DNA from: Alkalicaulis satelles
Lineage (GTDB): Bacteria; Pseudomonadota; Alphaproteobacteria; Caulobacterales; Maricaulaceae
Direction: 5' to 3'
Length of the DNA stretch: 64,000 nucleotides
NCBI RefSeq assembly: GCF_008630495.1
Contig: NZ_VWOJ01000001.1
Span: forward strand, 1,109,364-1,173,363
The notes below the pieces were generated by a model that was given only the letters and a program-made list of their open reading frames with translations, made no database searches and was not told where the DNA came from. This document shows positions 34,229-43,355 of the stretch, in pieces. How positions within the stretch are numbered: position 1 is the first letter of the stretch; every line of letters begins with the position of its first letter. The position numbers and the translations under genes are program-made.

Positions 34229-35278
34229 TTATTCCGCAGGCAGTTCGTTGGCCGCGCCACGCTCGCTCAGGGTCTTGTCGAACAGGCCCCACACCCCGTC
34301 CTCGCCGTGCCAGGCGCCCTTGGTGGCGCCCTTGGAGTATTCGGTGGCGCGCGCCTCGAAGAAATTGGCGTGCTCGACCCCGTTGAGGATCTCGCTCAGC
34401 CACGGGATCGGGTGTTCCTTGACGCCATAGATGGGCTTGAGCTTGAGCTGGCCCATGCGCCAGTCGGCGATATAGCGGATGTATTGTTTGATGTCCTCGG
34501 GCGTCATGCCCTCCACCTCGCCGGCCTCGAAGGCCAGCTCGATGAACTTGTCCTCCAGCGACACCACCGTCTTGCAGCAATCGGCGATATCGTCCTTGAC
34601 CGACTGGGTGAGGGCGCCGGTCTCGGCGGCGAAGGTGTGGAACAGCTTCATCATGCCCTCGCAGTGCAGCGATTCATCGCGCACCGACCAGGACACGATC
34701 TGGCCCATCCCCTTCATCTTGTTGAAGCGCGGGAAGTTCATCAGCATGGCGAAGCTGGCGAACAGCTGCAGGCCTTCGGTGAAGCCGCCGAACACCGCCA
34801 TGGAGGTGAGGATGTCCTTGTCGGTCTCCACTCCGAACTTGCCCAGATAGTCGTGCTTGGCCGCCATCTCCTGGTACTCCATGAAGGCGGAGAACTCGGA
34901 ATCGGGCATGCCGATGGTCTCAAGCAGCAGCGCATAGGCCGCGATATGGACCGTCTCCATATTGGAGAAGGAGGCCAGCATCATGCGCACTTCAACCGGC
35001 TTGAAGAGCGGCATGTAGTTTTCCATGTAATTGGCGCCGACCTCCACATCCGACTGGGTGAAGAAGCGGAAAATCTGGGTCAGCAGATTGCGCTCGCGAT
35101 CATCAAGACGCGTCGCCCAATCCTTGCAGTCCTCGCCCAGCGGCACTTCCTCGGGCAGCCAGTGGACCTGCTGCTGGATCTTCCAGAAATCATAGGCCCA
35201 CGGATAGCGGAAGGGCTTGTAGGAATGGCTCGGCGTGAGCAGGCCCGGGCGGTCGCTGGCGGCGGTGTGCAGGGTCAT
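34229..35278 (-). CDS. nrdB: class Ia ribonucleotide reductase beta subunit
   Basis: A 349-residue R2 protein. Iron ligands and radical site are intact: Asp77 (SDVEVG), Glu108, His111 and Tyr115 in the pattern ETVHIAAY, with the second carboxylate/His set in the EKLF-like middle segment ending SVRDESLHCEG. The C-terminal tail ends in acidic residues as required for docking to NrdA. It provides the tyrosyl radical for deoxyribonucleotide synthesis. nrdA is not in the window. An NrdR-type box lies 61 bases upstream. Confidence 0.95.
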   Translation of the reverse strand: MTLHTAASDRPGLLTPSHSYKPFRYPWAYDFWKIQQQVHWLPEEVPLGEDCKDWATRLDDRERNLLTQIFRFFTQSDVEVGANYMENYMPLFKPVEVRMMLASFSNMETVHIAAYALLLETIGMPDSEFSAFMEYQEMAAKHDYLGKFGVETDKDILTSMAVFGGFTEGLQLFASFAMLMNFPRFNKMKGMGQIVSWSVRDESLHCEGMMKLFHTFAAETGALTQSVKDDIADCCKTVVSLEDKFIELAFEAGEVEGMTPEDIKQYIRYIADWRMGQLKLKPIYGVKEHPIPWLSEILNGVEHANFFEARATEYSKGATKGAWHGEDGVWGLFDKTLSERGAANELPAE

Positions 35279-35338
35279 GGCGTCTCAGGCGTCCTTCATC
35301 ATCAGCTGGCGAGTCGCGCACGATGGCGCGCTCACAAG

Positions 35339-35354
35339 ACCAATATATTGTGGT
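35339..35354. promoter_or_regulatory. NrdR box
   Basis: ACCAATATATTGTGGT matches the NrdR consensus (ACACWATATATWGTGT-like) with a perfect AATATATT centre. It sits between nrdB and the L,D-transpeptidase gene, upstream of nrdB. NrdR normally binds a pair of such boxes; I see only one clear site. Confidence 0.75.
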
Positions 35355-35521
35355 GAAGGTCTGCTTAACGTCCACCCCTTGTGTGCGCACCGCGGCATTT
35401 TCCCACAGCCCGTCCACAGGAAATAGCGCTGAAGGCCACCGGCCCGTCCACCCGATTAAGCTACCCCCCGGGCGCAGGGTTTGTTAACACATGCCCAACG
35501 GCGTCGGGGGGAACGAGTCGC

Positions 35522-37027
35522 ATGCATCTGACCAAGGCGGTGAACACCTTTATGGCGGCGCTGGCCTGCGCCGCCATCCTGGCAGGCGCTGCGCATGTCC
35601 AGACCCGGGGCGAACCCTGGCGGGACGCCGAGATCGCAGAGCTCGCCGGCGCCTTGTCGGAGGCCTGGACCCACGGGCTGGACCCGTCGCGCTATGCCGA
35701 CGCCGACGCCCTCACCGCCCTGCCGCGCGGACCGGAACGCGACCGGATGGCGCGCGAGGCCTGGTTTGCGCTGGCCTCTGATCTGGCCTTCGGACAGGTC
35801 GATCCGCGCCGTCTGGACGCCGACTGGACCGCCCCGCGCCGGGAGATCGACCTTCTCACCCATTACGCCGAGGCGCGCGAAGGCAAAGGCATTTACGCCA
35901 GCCTGGAGGCGCTGGCCCCGGCCCATCCCGATTATGAAGCCCTGCGCCGCGAACTGATCCGGCGCACCATTTCGCCCACCGCGCCCGTCACCGTGCCGCG
36001 CGGAGCCCGCCTGCGCCGGGGCGAGGAAGGTCCGCGCGTCGACGCCCTGCGCGCGCGCCTGCACCAGCTGGGCCTTATTGATACGCCCGGCGCGCCCGGC
36101 GAGGCGTTCGACGCCCGGCTGGAAACCGCGCTGATGCGCTTTCAGGCCCGCCACAATCTCTCCGCCGACGGCGTTCTGGGCGACGACACCCTCACCGAGC
36201 TCAATGCCGGCAATGGCCGCCGGGTGGATCAGCTGCGCGCCAATCTGGAGCGCTGGCGCTGGCTGCCTGCCGATCTGGGCGAGCGCCATATCCGCGTGAA
36301 TATCGCCGATTACCGGCTGGAGGCATGGGCCAATGGGCGTGCGGAGCGCGTCCACCAGGCCCAGATCGGTGCGCGCTGGACCTCCACGCCGGTGTTCTCC
36401 GAAGAGATGCGCCTGGTTGAGATTAATCCTTGGTGGTACACGCCCATGAGCCTGGGCGAGCCCTGGCTGCGGCGTTTTCGCACCAATCCGGCGTCAGCCT
36501 ACGCCAATGGCTATCACCTGGTGGATCTCCATACCGGCCAGCGCGTGGACGCCCATTCAGCCGACTGGGCGAACCGGCGTTACCGGGTGATCCAGCAGCC
36601 CGGTCCCAACAACGCCATGGGCCAGGTCAAATTCCTGTTTCCCAACATCCATAATGTCTACATCCACGACACGCCCCATCAGAGCCGCTTTCTGAACACC
36701 CAGCGCGATGATTCAGCCGGGTGCGTGCGGGTGCGCGAGCCGGTGGAGCTGGCCATCTGGGTGCTGGCCGCCGAGGGCTGGAGCCCGGCCGAAGTGCGCG
36801 CCGCCTTCGACGCCCGTCAGACCCGTCGGGTGCGGCTGACCCACCGCATCCCGGTGCACATCCTCTACTTCACCGCCGTGGCCGACGGGTTCGGCCAGGT
36901 GCGCTATGTCCATGATGTCTACCGGCGCGATAATGCGCTGATCCGGGCCCTGGACGGCGATCTGCCGCCCCTGCCCGCCGCGCCGCGCGCGCCTGCAGAG
37001 ATCGACGAGAACGCCCAGGTGAACTGA
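35522..37027 (+). CDS. YcbB-type L,D-transpeptidase
   Basis: A 501-residue exported protein. The ATG at 35522 follows a G-rich ribosome binding site and starts a signal peptide (hydrophobic core about 9-24). Order: an N-terminal scaffold domain (about 30-160), a peptidoglycan-binding domain (about 165-235, EEGPRVDALRARL and LSADGVLGDDTLTEL), and the YkuD catalytic domain (about 260-430) with HDT, then the nucleophile Cys401 in SAGCVRV. It forms 3-3 cross-links in peptidoglycan in the periplasm. The upstream gene is divergent, and downstream a strong terminator follows. Confidence 0.92.
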   Translation: MHLTKAVNTFMAALACAAILAGAAHVQTRGEPWRDAEIAELAGALSEAWTHGLDPSRYADADALTALPRGPERDRMAREAWFALASDLAFGQVDPRRLDADWTAPRREIDLLTHYAEAREGKGIYASLEALAPAHPDYEALRRELIRRTISPTAPVTVPRGARLRRGEEGPRVDALRARLHQLGLIDTPGAPGEAFDARLETALMRFQARHNLSADGVLGDDTLTELNAGNGRRVDQLRANLERWRWLPADLGERHIRVNIADYRLEAWANGRAERVHQAQIGARWTSTPVFSEEMRLVEINPWWYTPMSLGEPWLRRFRTNPASAYANGYHLVDLHTGQRVDAHSADWANRRYRVIQQPGPNNAMGQVKFLFPNIHNVYIHDTPHQSRFLNTQRDDSAGCVRVREPVELAIWVLAAEGWSPAEVRAAFDARQTRRVRLTHRIPVHILYFTAVADGFGQVRYVHDVYRRDNALIRALDGDLPPLPAAPRAPAEIDENAQVN

Positions 37028-37044
37028 AGGAGCTTTGCCGTTGA

Positions 37045-37090
37045 GACATTAAACCCCCCGCCCGGATCGCCGGGCGGGGGGTTTAATGTC
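37045..37090. terminator. strong bidirectional terminator
   Basis: A perfect inverted repeat with 21-base arms (37045-37065 and 37070-37090) and a four-base loop ATCG. The stem has a GC-rich core (CCCCCCGCCCGG) and flanks of TTAAA/TTTAA, so both strands end in a U-rich tail. It serves the L,D-transpeptidase gene and the deoxyhypusine-synthase-like gene, which converge here. Confidence 0.9.
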
Positions 37091-37110
37091 AGGGCGCGTA
37101 GCGCGACCCC

Positions 37111-38157
37111 CTAGTCCTGGAACATGTCACCGAAGCGGCGCCGCGGCCGGGTTTTCCAGGCGCCGCGGTGGAACACGTCCGAGACGATGACCGGCGCCAC
37201 GGTGGTGGCTTCGGCATAAACCATCTGCTCAAGCGTCACGTCCACCTTGCCCCAGGAGCAGGCCTCCTTGAGCGTCGAGGACGAGCAAGCGCCGTCGCGC
37301 ACATCGGCCACCGTGATCTGCACGGCGTATTCGTGCATGGGCACGTCGTGGCCGAGGATTTCGGCGCACACCACTGTGTCCTGGGCGAAGTTTTTCGGCA
37401 CGCCCCCGCCGACCATGAACAAGCCGGTCTTGCCCGCCTTGATCTTGATGTCGGTCAGCTCGCGGAAATCGGCCACCGCGTCGATGGCCAGATAGGGCTT
37501 GCCCGCCTTCATCCGGTCAACCTGATGGCGCACCAGGCCGAATCCCGCCGAGCAATCGGCGAAGGCCGGCACGAAGATCGGCACGCCGTGGGTGTAGCAT
37601 TCCTCGATGAGGGAGCCTTCCTTCTTGGCGTTGCCGTCCGCCAGCCACTTGCCCATCGCCTTGATGAAGGCCCGAGAGGAAATCGGCTTGGGATCAAGGC
37701 TGTCCGCGATGTCGCCGATCGTGTGATCGGTGGTCTGCAGCTCTTCCTCGTCGATATAGGTGTCGTAAATGCGGTCGATATAGAGCTCGCGCAGCACGCG
37801 GTCGTCCGGGATCTCGCGGGCCTGATAGTGCTTGAAGCCAAGGGCCTCGAAGAAATCCATGTCCACGATGGAGGCGCCGGTGGCCACGATGGCGTCCACC
37901 ATGTTGTTGCGCACCATGTCGCGCCACACATGCATGCACCCGCCCGCTGAGGTCGATCCGGCGAGCGTCAGGATCACCGAGCAGTCCTGGTCGGCCACAG
38001 CCGCCTGGAGGATGCGCGCCGCCCGCGCCGCATCGCGCGAGGAGAAGCTCATCTTCTCCCACGCATCAATGATCACGCGCCCATCGAATGAGGCGATATC
38101 GATATGCTCGACCGGGCTCGACAGGAGCTCGGCCTTACGCTGGGAAGTCTCGGTCAT
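37111..38157 (-). CDS. deoxyhypusine-synthase-like protein
   Basis: A 348-residue protein of the deoxyhypusine synthase family. Visible landmarks are the NAD-binding ILTLAGSTSAGG region, MVGGGVPKNF, and ACSWGK with Lys304, equivalent to the lysine that forms the aminobutyl intermediate in the eukaryotic enzyme. Bacteria lack eIF5A, so these homologs are thought to transfer the aminobutyl group of spermidine to a small amine; some make homospermidine. The ATG at 38157 overlaps the stop of the decarboxylase gene (TGATG), which supports joint action in polyamine synthesis. Confidence 0.88.
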   Translation of the reverse strand: MTETSQRKAELLSSPVEHIDIASFDGRVIIDAWEKMSFSSRDAARAARILQAAVADQDCSVILTLAGSTSAGGCMHVWRDMVRNNMVDAIVATGASIVDMDFFEALGFKHYQAREIPDDRVLRELYIDRIYDTYIDEEELQTTDHTIGDIADSLDPKPISSRAFIKAMGKWLADGNAKKEGSLIEECYTHGVPIFVPAFADCSAGFGLVRHQVDRMKAGKPYLAIDAVADFRELTDIKIKAGKTGLFMVGGGVPKNFAQDTVVCAEILGHDVPMHEYAVQITVADVRDGACSSSTLKEACSWGKVDVTLEQMVYAEATTVAPVIVSDVFHRGAWKTRPRRRFGDMFQD

Positions 38158-39428
38158 CAACGCCTCTTCATCATGCGATTTTTCATCAGACGGTGCCGGC
38201 GCCGGCGCAAGCCGCGCGCGAAGGGCACCACGCGTCCGCCATCCTCGCCACCGGCCGCAACGGCCTCGGACGCATCGGCGGGATCATACATGGAGGCCCA
38301 GGGGAAATCGGCGACCGTGACGGTCTCCACATCCCCGAACCCGTTAAACCGGGTGGCCATGGCCGTACCATAGGCGCCCAGCATGCCGAACTCCAGCACA
38401 TCGCCTTCCATCAGGTCCGACGGCAGGGAATAGGGCCCCGGCATGGAATCAATGGAATCGCAGGTCGGCCCGTACAGCTTGTACAGCGCGGTTTCTTCGG
38501 ACGGCGCGCCATGACGGCGGTGCACGCGCATCGGGAACGGCCATTTGGCGTGCACGATATCGAACAGGCACCCGTAGGAGCCGTCATTCATGTACACCGC
38601 ATCGCCCTTGACCAGCTCCACGCGAGTCAGGACCGAGACCGCCTCGGCGATCAGCGCCCGGCCCGGCTCGCACCACAGATCGGCGTTGGACAGGACCATC
38701 ATGTCCTCGAACGCGCTGCGGATGGCGGCCACATATTCGCTCATGGGCGGCGGGATCATGCCGGGATAGATGGCCGGGAAGCCCCCGCCCACATCCACGA
38801 TGTCCACCGTCACGCCCGCCTTGGCGATCAGGCGCGAGGCTTCCATCATGGCCGAGCGGTAGGCGCTCGGTGCCATGCACTGGCTGCCCACGTGGAAGCT
38901 CACGCCCAGCTCTGCGGCGTGGGCGCGGGTCTTGCGGATCAGGTCCGGCGCCTCGTCCTCGCCCGCGCCGAACTTGCCCGCCAGCGGCAGGGTCGCGCCG
39001 TCATTGGAGACGGCCAGGCGCACCACCAGGGTGAGATCGGGCGCATGCCCGGTCTCGGCCAGAATCTTTTCCAGCTCCGCCTCGCAATCGAGCACGAAGA
39101 TCTTCACGCCATGGTCGAAATACGCCGTGCGGATCGCATGGCGGCTCTTGACCGGATGCATGAAGGCCATCGTCGCGCCCGGGCAGCGCGAAGCAACGAG
39201 TTCGACTTCCGGCAGGGAGGCGACGTCAAACCAGCGAATGCCGGCCGCATACAGGGCATCGATCACCCAGTGCGACGGGTTGGCTTTGACGGCGTAGAGA
39301 ACCTCGCCGGGAAAATTGGTCTGGAACCAGGAGGCTGCGGCTGTCAGCCGGTCCGGACGCGCGCAGGCGACCGGGCCTTCGACAGGCCGAGAGCGGACCA
39401 GGTCCAGGGGCGTATCGTACTGTGACAA
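38157..39428 (-). CDS. fold-III PLP decarboxylase (ornithine/lysine decarboxylase type)
   Basis: A 423-residue alanine-racemase-fold decarboxylase. The PLP lysine is Lys48 in LYAVKANP; VGGGFP, CEPGRAL and YGPTCDSID (catalytic Cys) follow in order. It should make putrescine from ornithine, or a related diamine. It starts at TTG (39428), with AGGGGG nine bases before and no better upstream start in frame. The C-terminal 21 residues are extremely basic (FARGLRRRRHRL then KNRMMKRR), an unusual tail. It is coupled to the deoxyhypusine-synthase-like gene. Confidence 0.88.
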   Translation of the reverse strand: MSQYDTPLDLVRSRPVEGPVACARPDRLTAAASWFQTNFPGEVLYAVKANPSHWVIDALYAAGIRWFDVASLPEVELVASRCPGATMAFMHPVKSRHAIRTAYFDHGVKIFVLDCEAELEKILAETGHAPDLTLVVRLAVSNDGATLPLAGKFGAGEDEAPDLIRKTRAHAAELGVSFHVGSQCMAPSAYRSAMMEASRLIAKAGVTVDIVDVGGGFPAIYPGMIPPPMSEYVAAIRSAFEDMMVLSNADLWCEPGRALIAEAVSVLTRVELVKGDAVYMNDGSYGCLFDIVHAKWPFPMRVHRRHGAPSEETALYKLYGPTCDSIDSMPGPYSLPSDLMEGDVLEFGMLGAYGTAMATRFNGFGDVETVTVADFPWASMYDPADASEAVAAGGEDGGRVVPFARGLRRRRHRLMKNRMMKRR

Positions 39429-39744
39429 CTCACGTGACCCCCTGCTTGCAGTTAACCCAATCCGGCATCGTCACCTCCGCCGGGAAGCGCGAAATAGGCG
39501 CATTGCTCCCGCCTGTAAAGACGAAATGGTCTGCGCGCCGGCGAAATCTTTCACATGCCGCCCCCGTCGTAAAGCACCGGGGCGGGTGCAAGGCCTCCAT
39601 CGTCGCAAAAACTTCACGCCGCCAGGGCCCGCTTCGCCTTGCGGGCAAGGGGGCGGGCGGGCATACGGGGCGTGGCGCGCCGGCCCGGCTCCGGGAACGG
39701 GCCCATACGATCTGATAGATCTGAAATCGAATGCGAGGGATGAG
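39429..39744. other. 316-base divergent intergenic region without a gene
   Basis: This region separates the decarboxylase (minus) from the PstS-like gene (plus). I see several short GC-rich inverted repeats around 39620-39700 and the motif GATCTGATAGATC just before the PstS-like gene. No clear Pho box or riboswitch fold is recognisable. Promoters for both directions must lie here. Confidence 0.5.
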
Positions 39745-40968
39745 ATGACCGGTTTTGTGCATCTGACGGCGGGCGTGGCCGCGCTGGCTTTGCTGGCCGC
39801 CTGCGGCGAGCCGCGCGAGGCGATCTCGCTGAGCGACGAACCCGATGAAACCACACAGGACGCAGACACGGCCCAGGCGGGCGCCCCTGCCCCCACACGC
39901 CGTGGCTCAGGCCGTCAGGGCCTGCGCATTGTAGGTTCGTCTACCGTATTTCCCTTCACCACCTCGGTGGCGGAGAATTTCGGCGCCAAGACCGAATTTC
40001 CCACACCCGTCGTGGAATCGGTCGGCACGGGCGGGGGCATGAATCTGTTCTGCGCCGGGGTCGGGCTGGACTTCCCCGACATGACCGGCGCCTCGCGCCG
40101 CATGCTGGCCAGCGAGTACCAGCTTTGCCGCGATAATGGCGTGACCTCCATCACCGAAATCCGCATCGGCTATGACGGCATCGTATTCGCCAACTCCATC
40201 GAGGCCGAGCCGGTGGAGTTCCGTCTGCGCGACCTGTATCTGGCGCTGGCCGCCGAAATTCCCGCGCCGCTCAACACGGACGGCGAGCCCTTGCTGACCG
40301 CTGCGGGGGGCTTGCGCGAGGGCTTCAGCTTCTCCGACGCCGCCGATTATGATTGCGCGACCTTCATCGCCAATCCGTTCCGGCGCTGGTCGGAGGTGAA
40401 TTCAGACCTGCCCGCCGAGCGTATCGAGGTGTTCGGCCCGCCGCCCACCTCGGGCACGCGCGACGCGCTGGTGGAACTGGGCATTCAGGGCGGAGCCCGC
40501 GCCATATCCTGCATGGCCGAGCTGCGCGCTAGCGACCGGGTGCGCTTCAATGCCCTGGCCAGCCGGCTGCGCGAGGACGGGCCGTGGATTGATGGCGGCG
40601 AGGACGACAATGTGATCGTGCGCACCGTCCACAACACGCCGGGCATGTTCGGCGTGTTCGGCTATTCCTATCTCGAACAGAACGCCGACCGGGTGCAGGG
40701 CGCGTCCATTGACGGGGTCGAGCCCACCTATGAGACCATTTCCGAAGGCGATTATCCGGTCTCGCGTTCCATGTTCGTCTATGTGAAGAACCAGCATGAC
40801 GGGGTGGCGCCGGGCCTGCGCGATTTCATCATCGAGCTGACCGATGACGAGGCCTGGGGGCCGTTCGGCTATCTGGCCGACCGCGGGCTGATCGCCCTGC
40901 CCGAAGCGCGCCGCATCCAGCAGGCCCGCGACGCCCGCGCCCTCACCCCCATGAGCGCGCCCGAATAG
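39745..40968 (+). CDS. PstS-like phosphate-binding lipoprotein
   Basis: A 407-residue protein with a lipoprotein signal (lipobox LLAAC, Cys20), then an acidic linker (about 25-50), and a PBP-like domain starting LRIVGSSTVFPFT. Phosphate-binding motifs are GSSTVFP, VESVGTGGGMNLFC and PPPTSGTRDAL. PstS captures phosphate for the PstCAB importer; no pst genes adjoin it, so it may be a stand-alone sensor or scavenger. GAGGGA precedes the ATG at 39745. A terminator follows the stop. Confidence 0.88.
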   Translation: MTGFVHLTAGVAALALLAACGEPREAISLSDEPDETTQDADTAQAGAPAPTRRGSGRQGLRIVGSSTVFPFTTSVAENFGAKTEFPTPVVESVGTGGGMNLFCAGVGLDFPDMTGASRRMLASEYQLCRDNGVTSITEIRIGYDGIVFANSIEAEPVEFRLRDLYLALAAEIPAPLNTDGEPLLTAAGGLREGFSFSDAADYDCATFIANPFRRWSEVNSDLPAERIEVFGPPPTSGTRDALVELGIQGGARAISCMAELRASDRVRFNALASRLREDGPWIDGGEDDNVIVRTVHNTPGMFGVFGYSYLEQNADRVQGASIDGVEPTYETISEGDYPVSRSMFVYVKNQHDGVAPGLRDFIIELTDDEAWGPFGYLADRGLIALPEARRIQQARDARALTPMSAPE

Positions 40969-40993
40969 GCCGGATCATCAAAGCGGATATGAC

Positions 40994-41023
40994 AAGCCCC
41001 GGCGCGCTGCGCCGGGGCTTTTT
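40994..41023 (+). terminator. Rho-independent terminator after the PstS-like gene
   Basis: A 12-base stem, AAGCCCCGGCGC and its complement, with a short loop (GCT) is followed by TTTTT. It also lies before the folE stop on the other strand, so it may act in both directions. Confidence 0.9.
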
Positions 41024-41046
41024 CATTCAACACTGAAGATCGAGGC

Positions 41047-41673
41047 TTACCGCCTGGGCTGCTCGCACAGGCGCATGAAGCGCTCGCGCAGCTCGGCATT
41101 GGCCTTGAACTCGCCGGTGAAAGTGGTGGTGATCGTCGATACGTGCGGGTGGTGCACCCCGCGCGTGGTCATGCACTGGTGCTTGGCGTCCACGAACACC
41201 GCCACGCCGCGCGGGGCCATCGCGTCATTGATGGCGTCAGCGATCTGGGCGGTCATGGTCTCCTGGGTCTGAAGGCGCTTGGAGAAGGCCTCGACCACCT
41301 TGGCGATCTTGGAGATGCCCACCACGGCGCGGTCCGGCAGATAGGCCACGCAGGCCGTGCCAAGGATCGGCGCGATGTGGTGCTCGCAATGCGATTCCAC
41401 GTCGATATGGGTCAGCATGACCATGTCGTCATAGCCCTGCACATCCTCGAAGCGCTTGCCGAGGATTTGCACGGGGTCTTCGTGATAGCCGCGGAACCAT
41501 TCCTCATAGGCTTTCACCACCCGCTTGGGGGTTTCGATCAGGCCTTCGCGGCGCGGATCATCACCGGCCCAGCGGATCAGGGTGCGCACGGCCTCTTCGG
41601 CCTGTTCGCGCGTCGGACGGGGGGTGTCGGCCGGCGCAGCGGCCAGCGTGGTCTTGTCAGTCATGGCGTCCAT
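41047..41673 (-). CDS. folE: GTP cyclohydrolase I
   Basis: A 208-residue enzyme of folate synthesis. The zinc ligands and active site are seen in ESHCEHHIAPI and AKHQCMTTRGV; VGISKIAKVVEAFSKRLQTQE is the typical central helix region. It converts GTP to dihydroneopterin triphosphate. AAGGA before the ATG at 41673 and the start of similarity a few residues on support this start; a second ATG lies at 41664. Between this gene and cysS are 293 bases with no other gene, containing TACAC-N8-GTGTA at 41881-41898. Confidence 0.96.
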   Translation of the reverse strand: MDAMTDKTTLAAAPADTPRPTREQAEEAVRTLIRWAGDDPRREGLIETPKRVVKAYEEWFRGYHEDPVQILGKRFEDVQGYDDMVMLTHIDVESHCEHHIAPILGTACVAYLPDRAVVGISKIAKVVEAFSKRLQTQETMTAQIADAINDAMAPRGVAVFVDAKHQCMTTRGVHHPHVSTITTTFTGEFKANAELRERFMRLCEQPRR

Positions 41674-41966
41674 GGAACGCGGATCCTTTCGTTGACGGGC
41701 GGACAGGCCGGAGCCTGCCCGAAGTACCGGTTTCCGGATCCAGCGAAAGCGGCGCGATCGGGCCGCGGGGCTTGCGCCGGGTCGGCGGCGTATCTCCGGA
41801 ACGCGCAGGTCATACCTGCACGCCCGGCGGTAAGTTAGGCGCCCGCCGGAAGAATCCAATGCGGCGCGCCCTCTTTTTTATACACCGCTTGCAGTGTAGA
41901 CCCCTTTAGAGCGCTGCGCCAGCCAAGCGCCCGCGCGGCATCAAGTCTCAGGACCCAGGCACGCCC

Positions 41967-43355
41967 ATGACCGTCATTCGCCTTCACGACACTGCGGCGC
42001 GCGAAAAACGCGGCTTCACTCCCGCTGACCCGAAGCGCGTGACCATGTATGTGTGCGGCCCCACCGTGTACGGCCCGGCCCATATCGGCAATTTCCGTCC
42101 GGCGGTGGTGTTTGACGTGCTGTTCCGGCTGTTGCGCCATGTCTACGGGCCGCAGCACGTGATTTATGCCCGCAATTTCACCGATGTGGACGACAAGATA
42201 AACGCCGCCGCCGCCGAGGCCGGGGTGGATATTTCTGTCATCACGGAGAAATACACCGCCATCTATCACGCCGACAGCGACGCGTTGGGCATCATGCGCC
42301 CCACGCTGGAGCCCACCGCCACCGGGCACATGGCCGAGATCATCGAGACCATTGATGCGCTGATAAAGGCCGGTCATGCCTACGCAGCGGAAGGCCATGT
42401 GCTGTTCTCGGTGGAGAAGTGCGATGAATATGGCGCGCTCTCCCGGCGCAGCCAGGACGACATGATCGCCGGCGCGCGTGTGGAAGTGGCCCCCTACAAG
42501 AAGAACCCGGCTGATTTCGTGCTGTGGAAGCCCTCCAAGGATGGCGAGCCGGTATGGGAGAGCCCGTTCGGGCCGGGCCGTCCGGGCTGGCATACCGAGT
42601 GCGTGGCCATGATCAACGCTGCGCTGGGGCCGTCCATCGACATTCATGGCGGGGGCATGGACCTGGTCTTCCCCCATCACGAGAACGAGGTGGCGCAATC
42701 GAAATGCCTCCATCACGACGCCCCGCTGGCGCGCTACTGGGTGCATAACGGCTTTGTCTCGATGGACTCCGAGAAGATGTCCAAATCGCTGGGCAATATC
42801 ATCCGGCCAAGCGAGCTATTGGCGCGTGGGGTGAAGGGCGAGGTGATCCGCTATGGCTTGCTCTCGGGCCATTACCGCGCCCCGCTGGACTGGAATGACA
42901 AGCTGATCGAGCAGAGCCGCAAATCGCTGGACCGGCTGTATGGCGTGCTGCGCCGCATGAAGAGCCTGGAACCTGCTGACGCGCCCGCCCCGGCCGGCGT
43001 GATCGAGGCGTTGAGCGATGATCTCAATACGCCCAGGGCGCTCGCCGCCCTGTTCGAGATCGCCGGGCGCGCCAACAAGGCGGAGACGGAGGCCGAACGG
43101 GCTGAGGCCAAGGCCGAGCTCCTGGCCTCTGGCGCGCTGTTGGGCCTGTTGCAAGCCGATCCGGACGCCTGGTTCGGGATTGACGGCTTGAACGCGGACC
43201 AGCGCGCGCGCATTGATGCGCTGATTGACGAGCGCGTCAGCGCCCGCGCGCAGAAGGATTTCGCCCGCGCCGATGCGTTGAGGGGCGAGCTCGATGCGCT
43301 GGGCGTGATGGTGGATGACGGGCCGGAGGGCGCGGTCTGGCGCATGCGCGCATGA
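41967..43355 (+). CDS. cysS: cysteinyl-tRNA synthetase
   Basis: A 462-residue class I synthetase. The start region CGPTVYGPAHIGN carries the HIGH variant and first zinc ligand Cys; the later PGWHTECVAM and HHENEVAQS give the rest of the zinc site, and KMSKSLGN is the KMSKS motif. It charges tRNA-Cys. The ATG is preceded by CCAGGCACGCCC. It overlaps the Fe-S scaffold gene by four bases (ATGA). Confidence 0.97.
   Translation: MTVIRLHDTAAREKRGFTPADPKRVTMYVCGPTVYGPAHIGNFRPAVVFDVLFRLLRHVYGPQHVIYARNFTDVDDKINAAAAEAGVDISVITEKYTAIYHADSDALGIMRPTLEPTATGHMAEIIETIDALIKAGHAYAAEGHVLFSVEKCDEYGALSRRSQDDMIAGARVEVAPYKKNPADFVLWKPSKDGEPVWESPFGPGRPGWHTECVAMINAALGPSIDIHGGGMDLVFPHHENEVAQSKCLHHDAPLARYWVHNGFVSMDSEKMSKSLGNIIRPSELLARGVKGEVIRYGLLSGHYRAPLDWNDKLIEQSRKSLDRLYGVLRRMKSLEPADAPAPAGVIEALSDDLNTPRALAALFEIAGRANKAETEAERAEAKAELLASGALLGLLQADPDAWFGIDGLNADQRARIDALIDERVSARAQKDFARADALRGELDALGVMVDDGPEGAVWRMRA

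Noticed and set aside
39316..39744. An upstream extension of the PstS-like gene to 39316
   Set aside because: The extension overlaps the divergent decarboxylase start and lacks a signal peptide; the ATG at 39745 has a ribosome binding site and a lipobox follows.
41674..41966. A T-box or riboswitch before cysS
   Set aside because: No T-box core or conserved riboswitch element is visible, and T-boxes are not expected in alphaproteobacteria; only a short TACAC-N8-GTGTA repeat is present.
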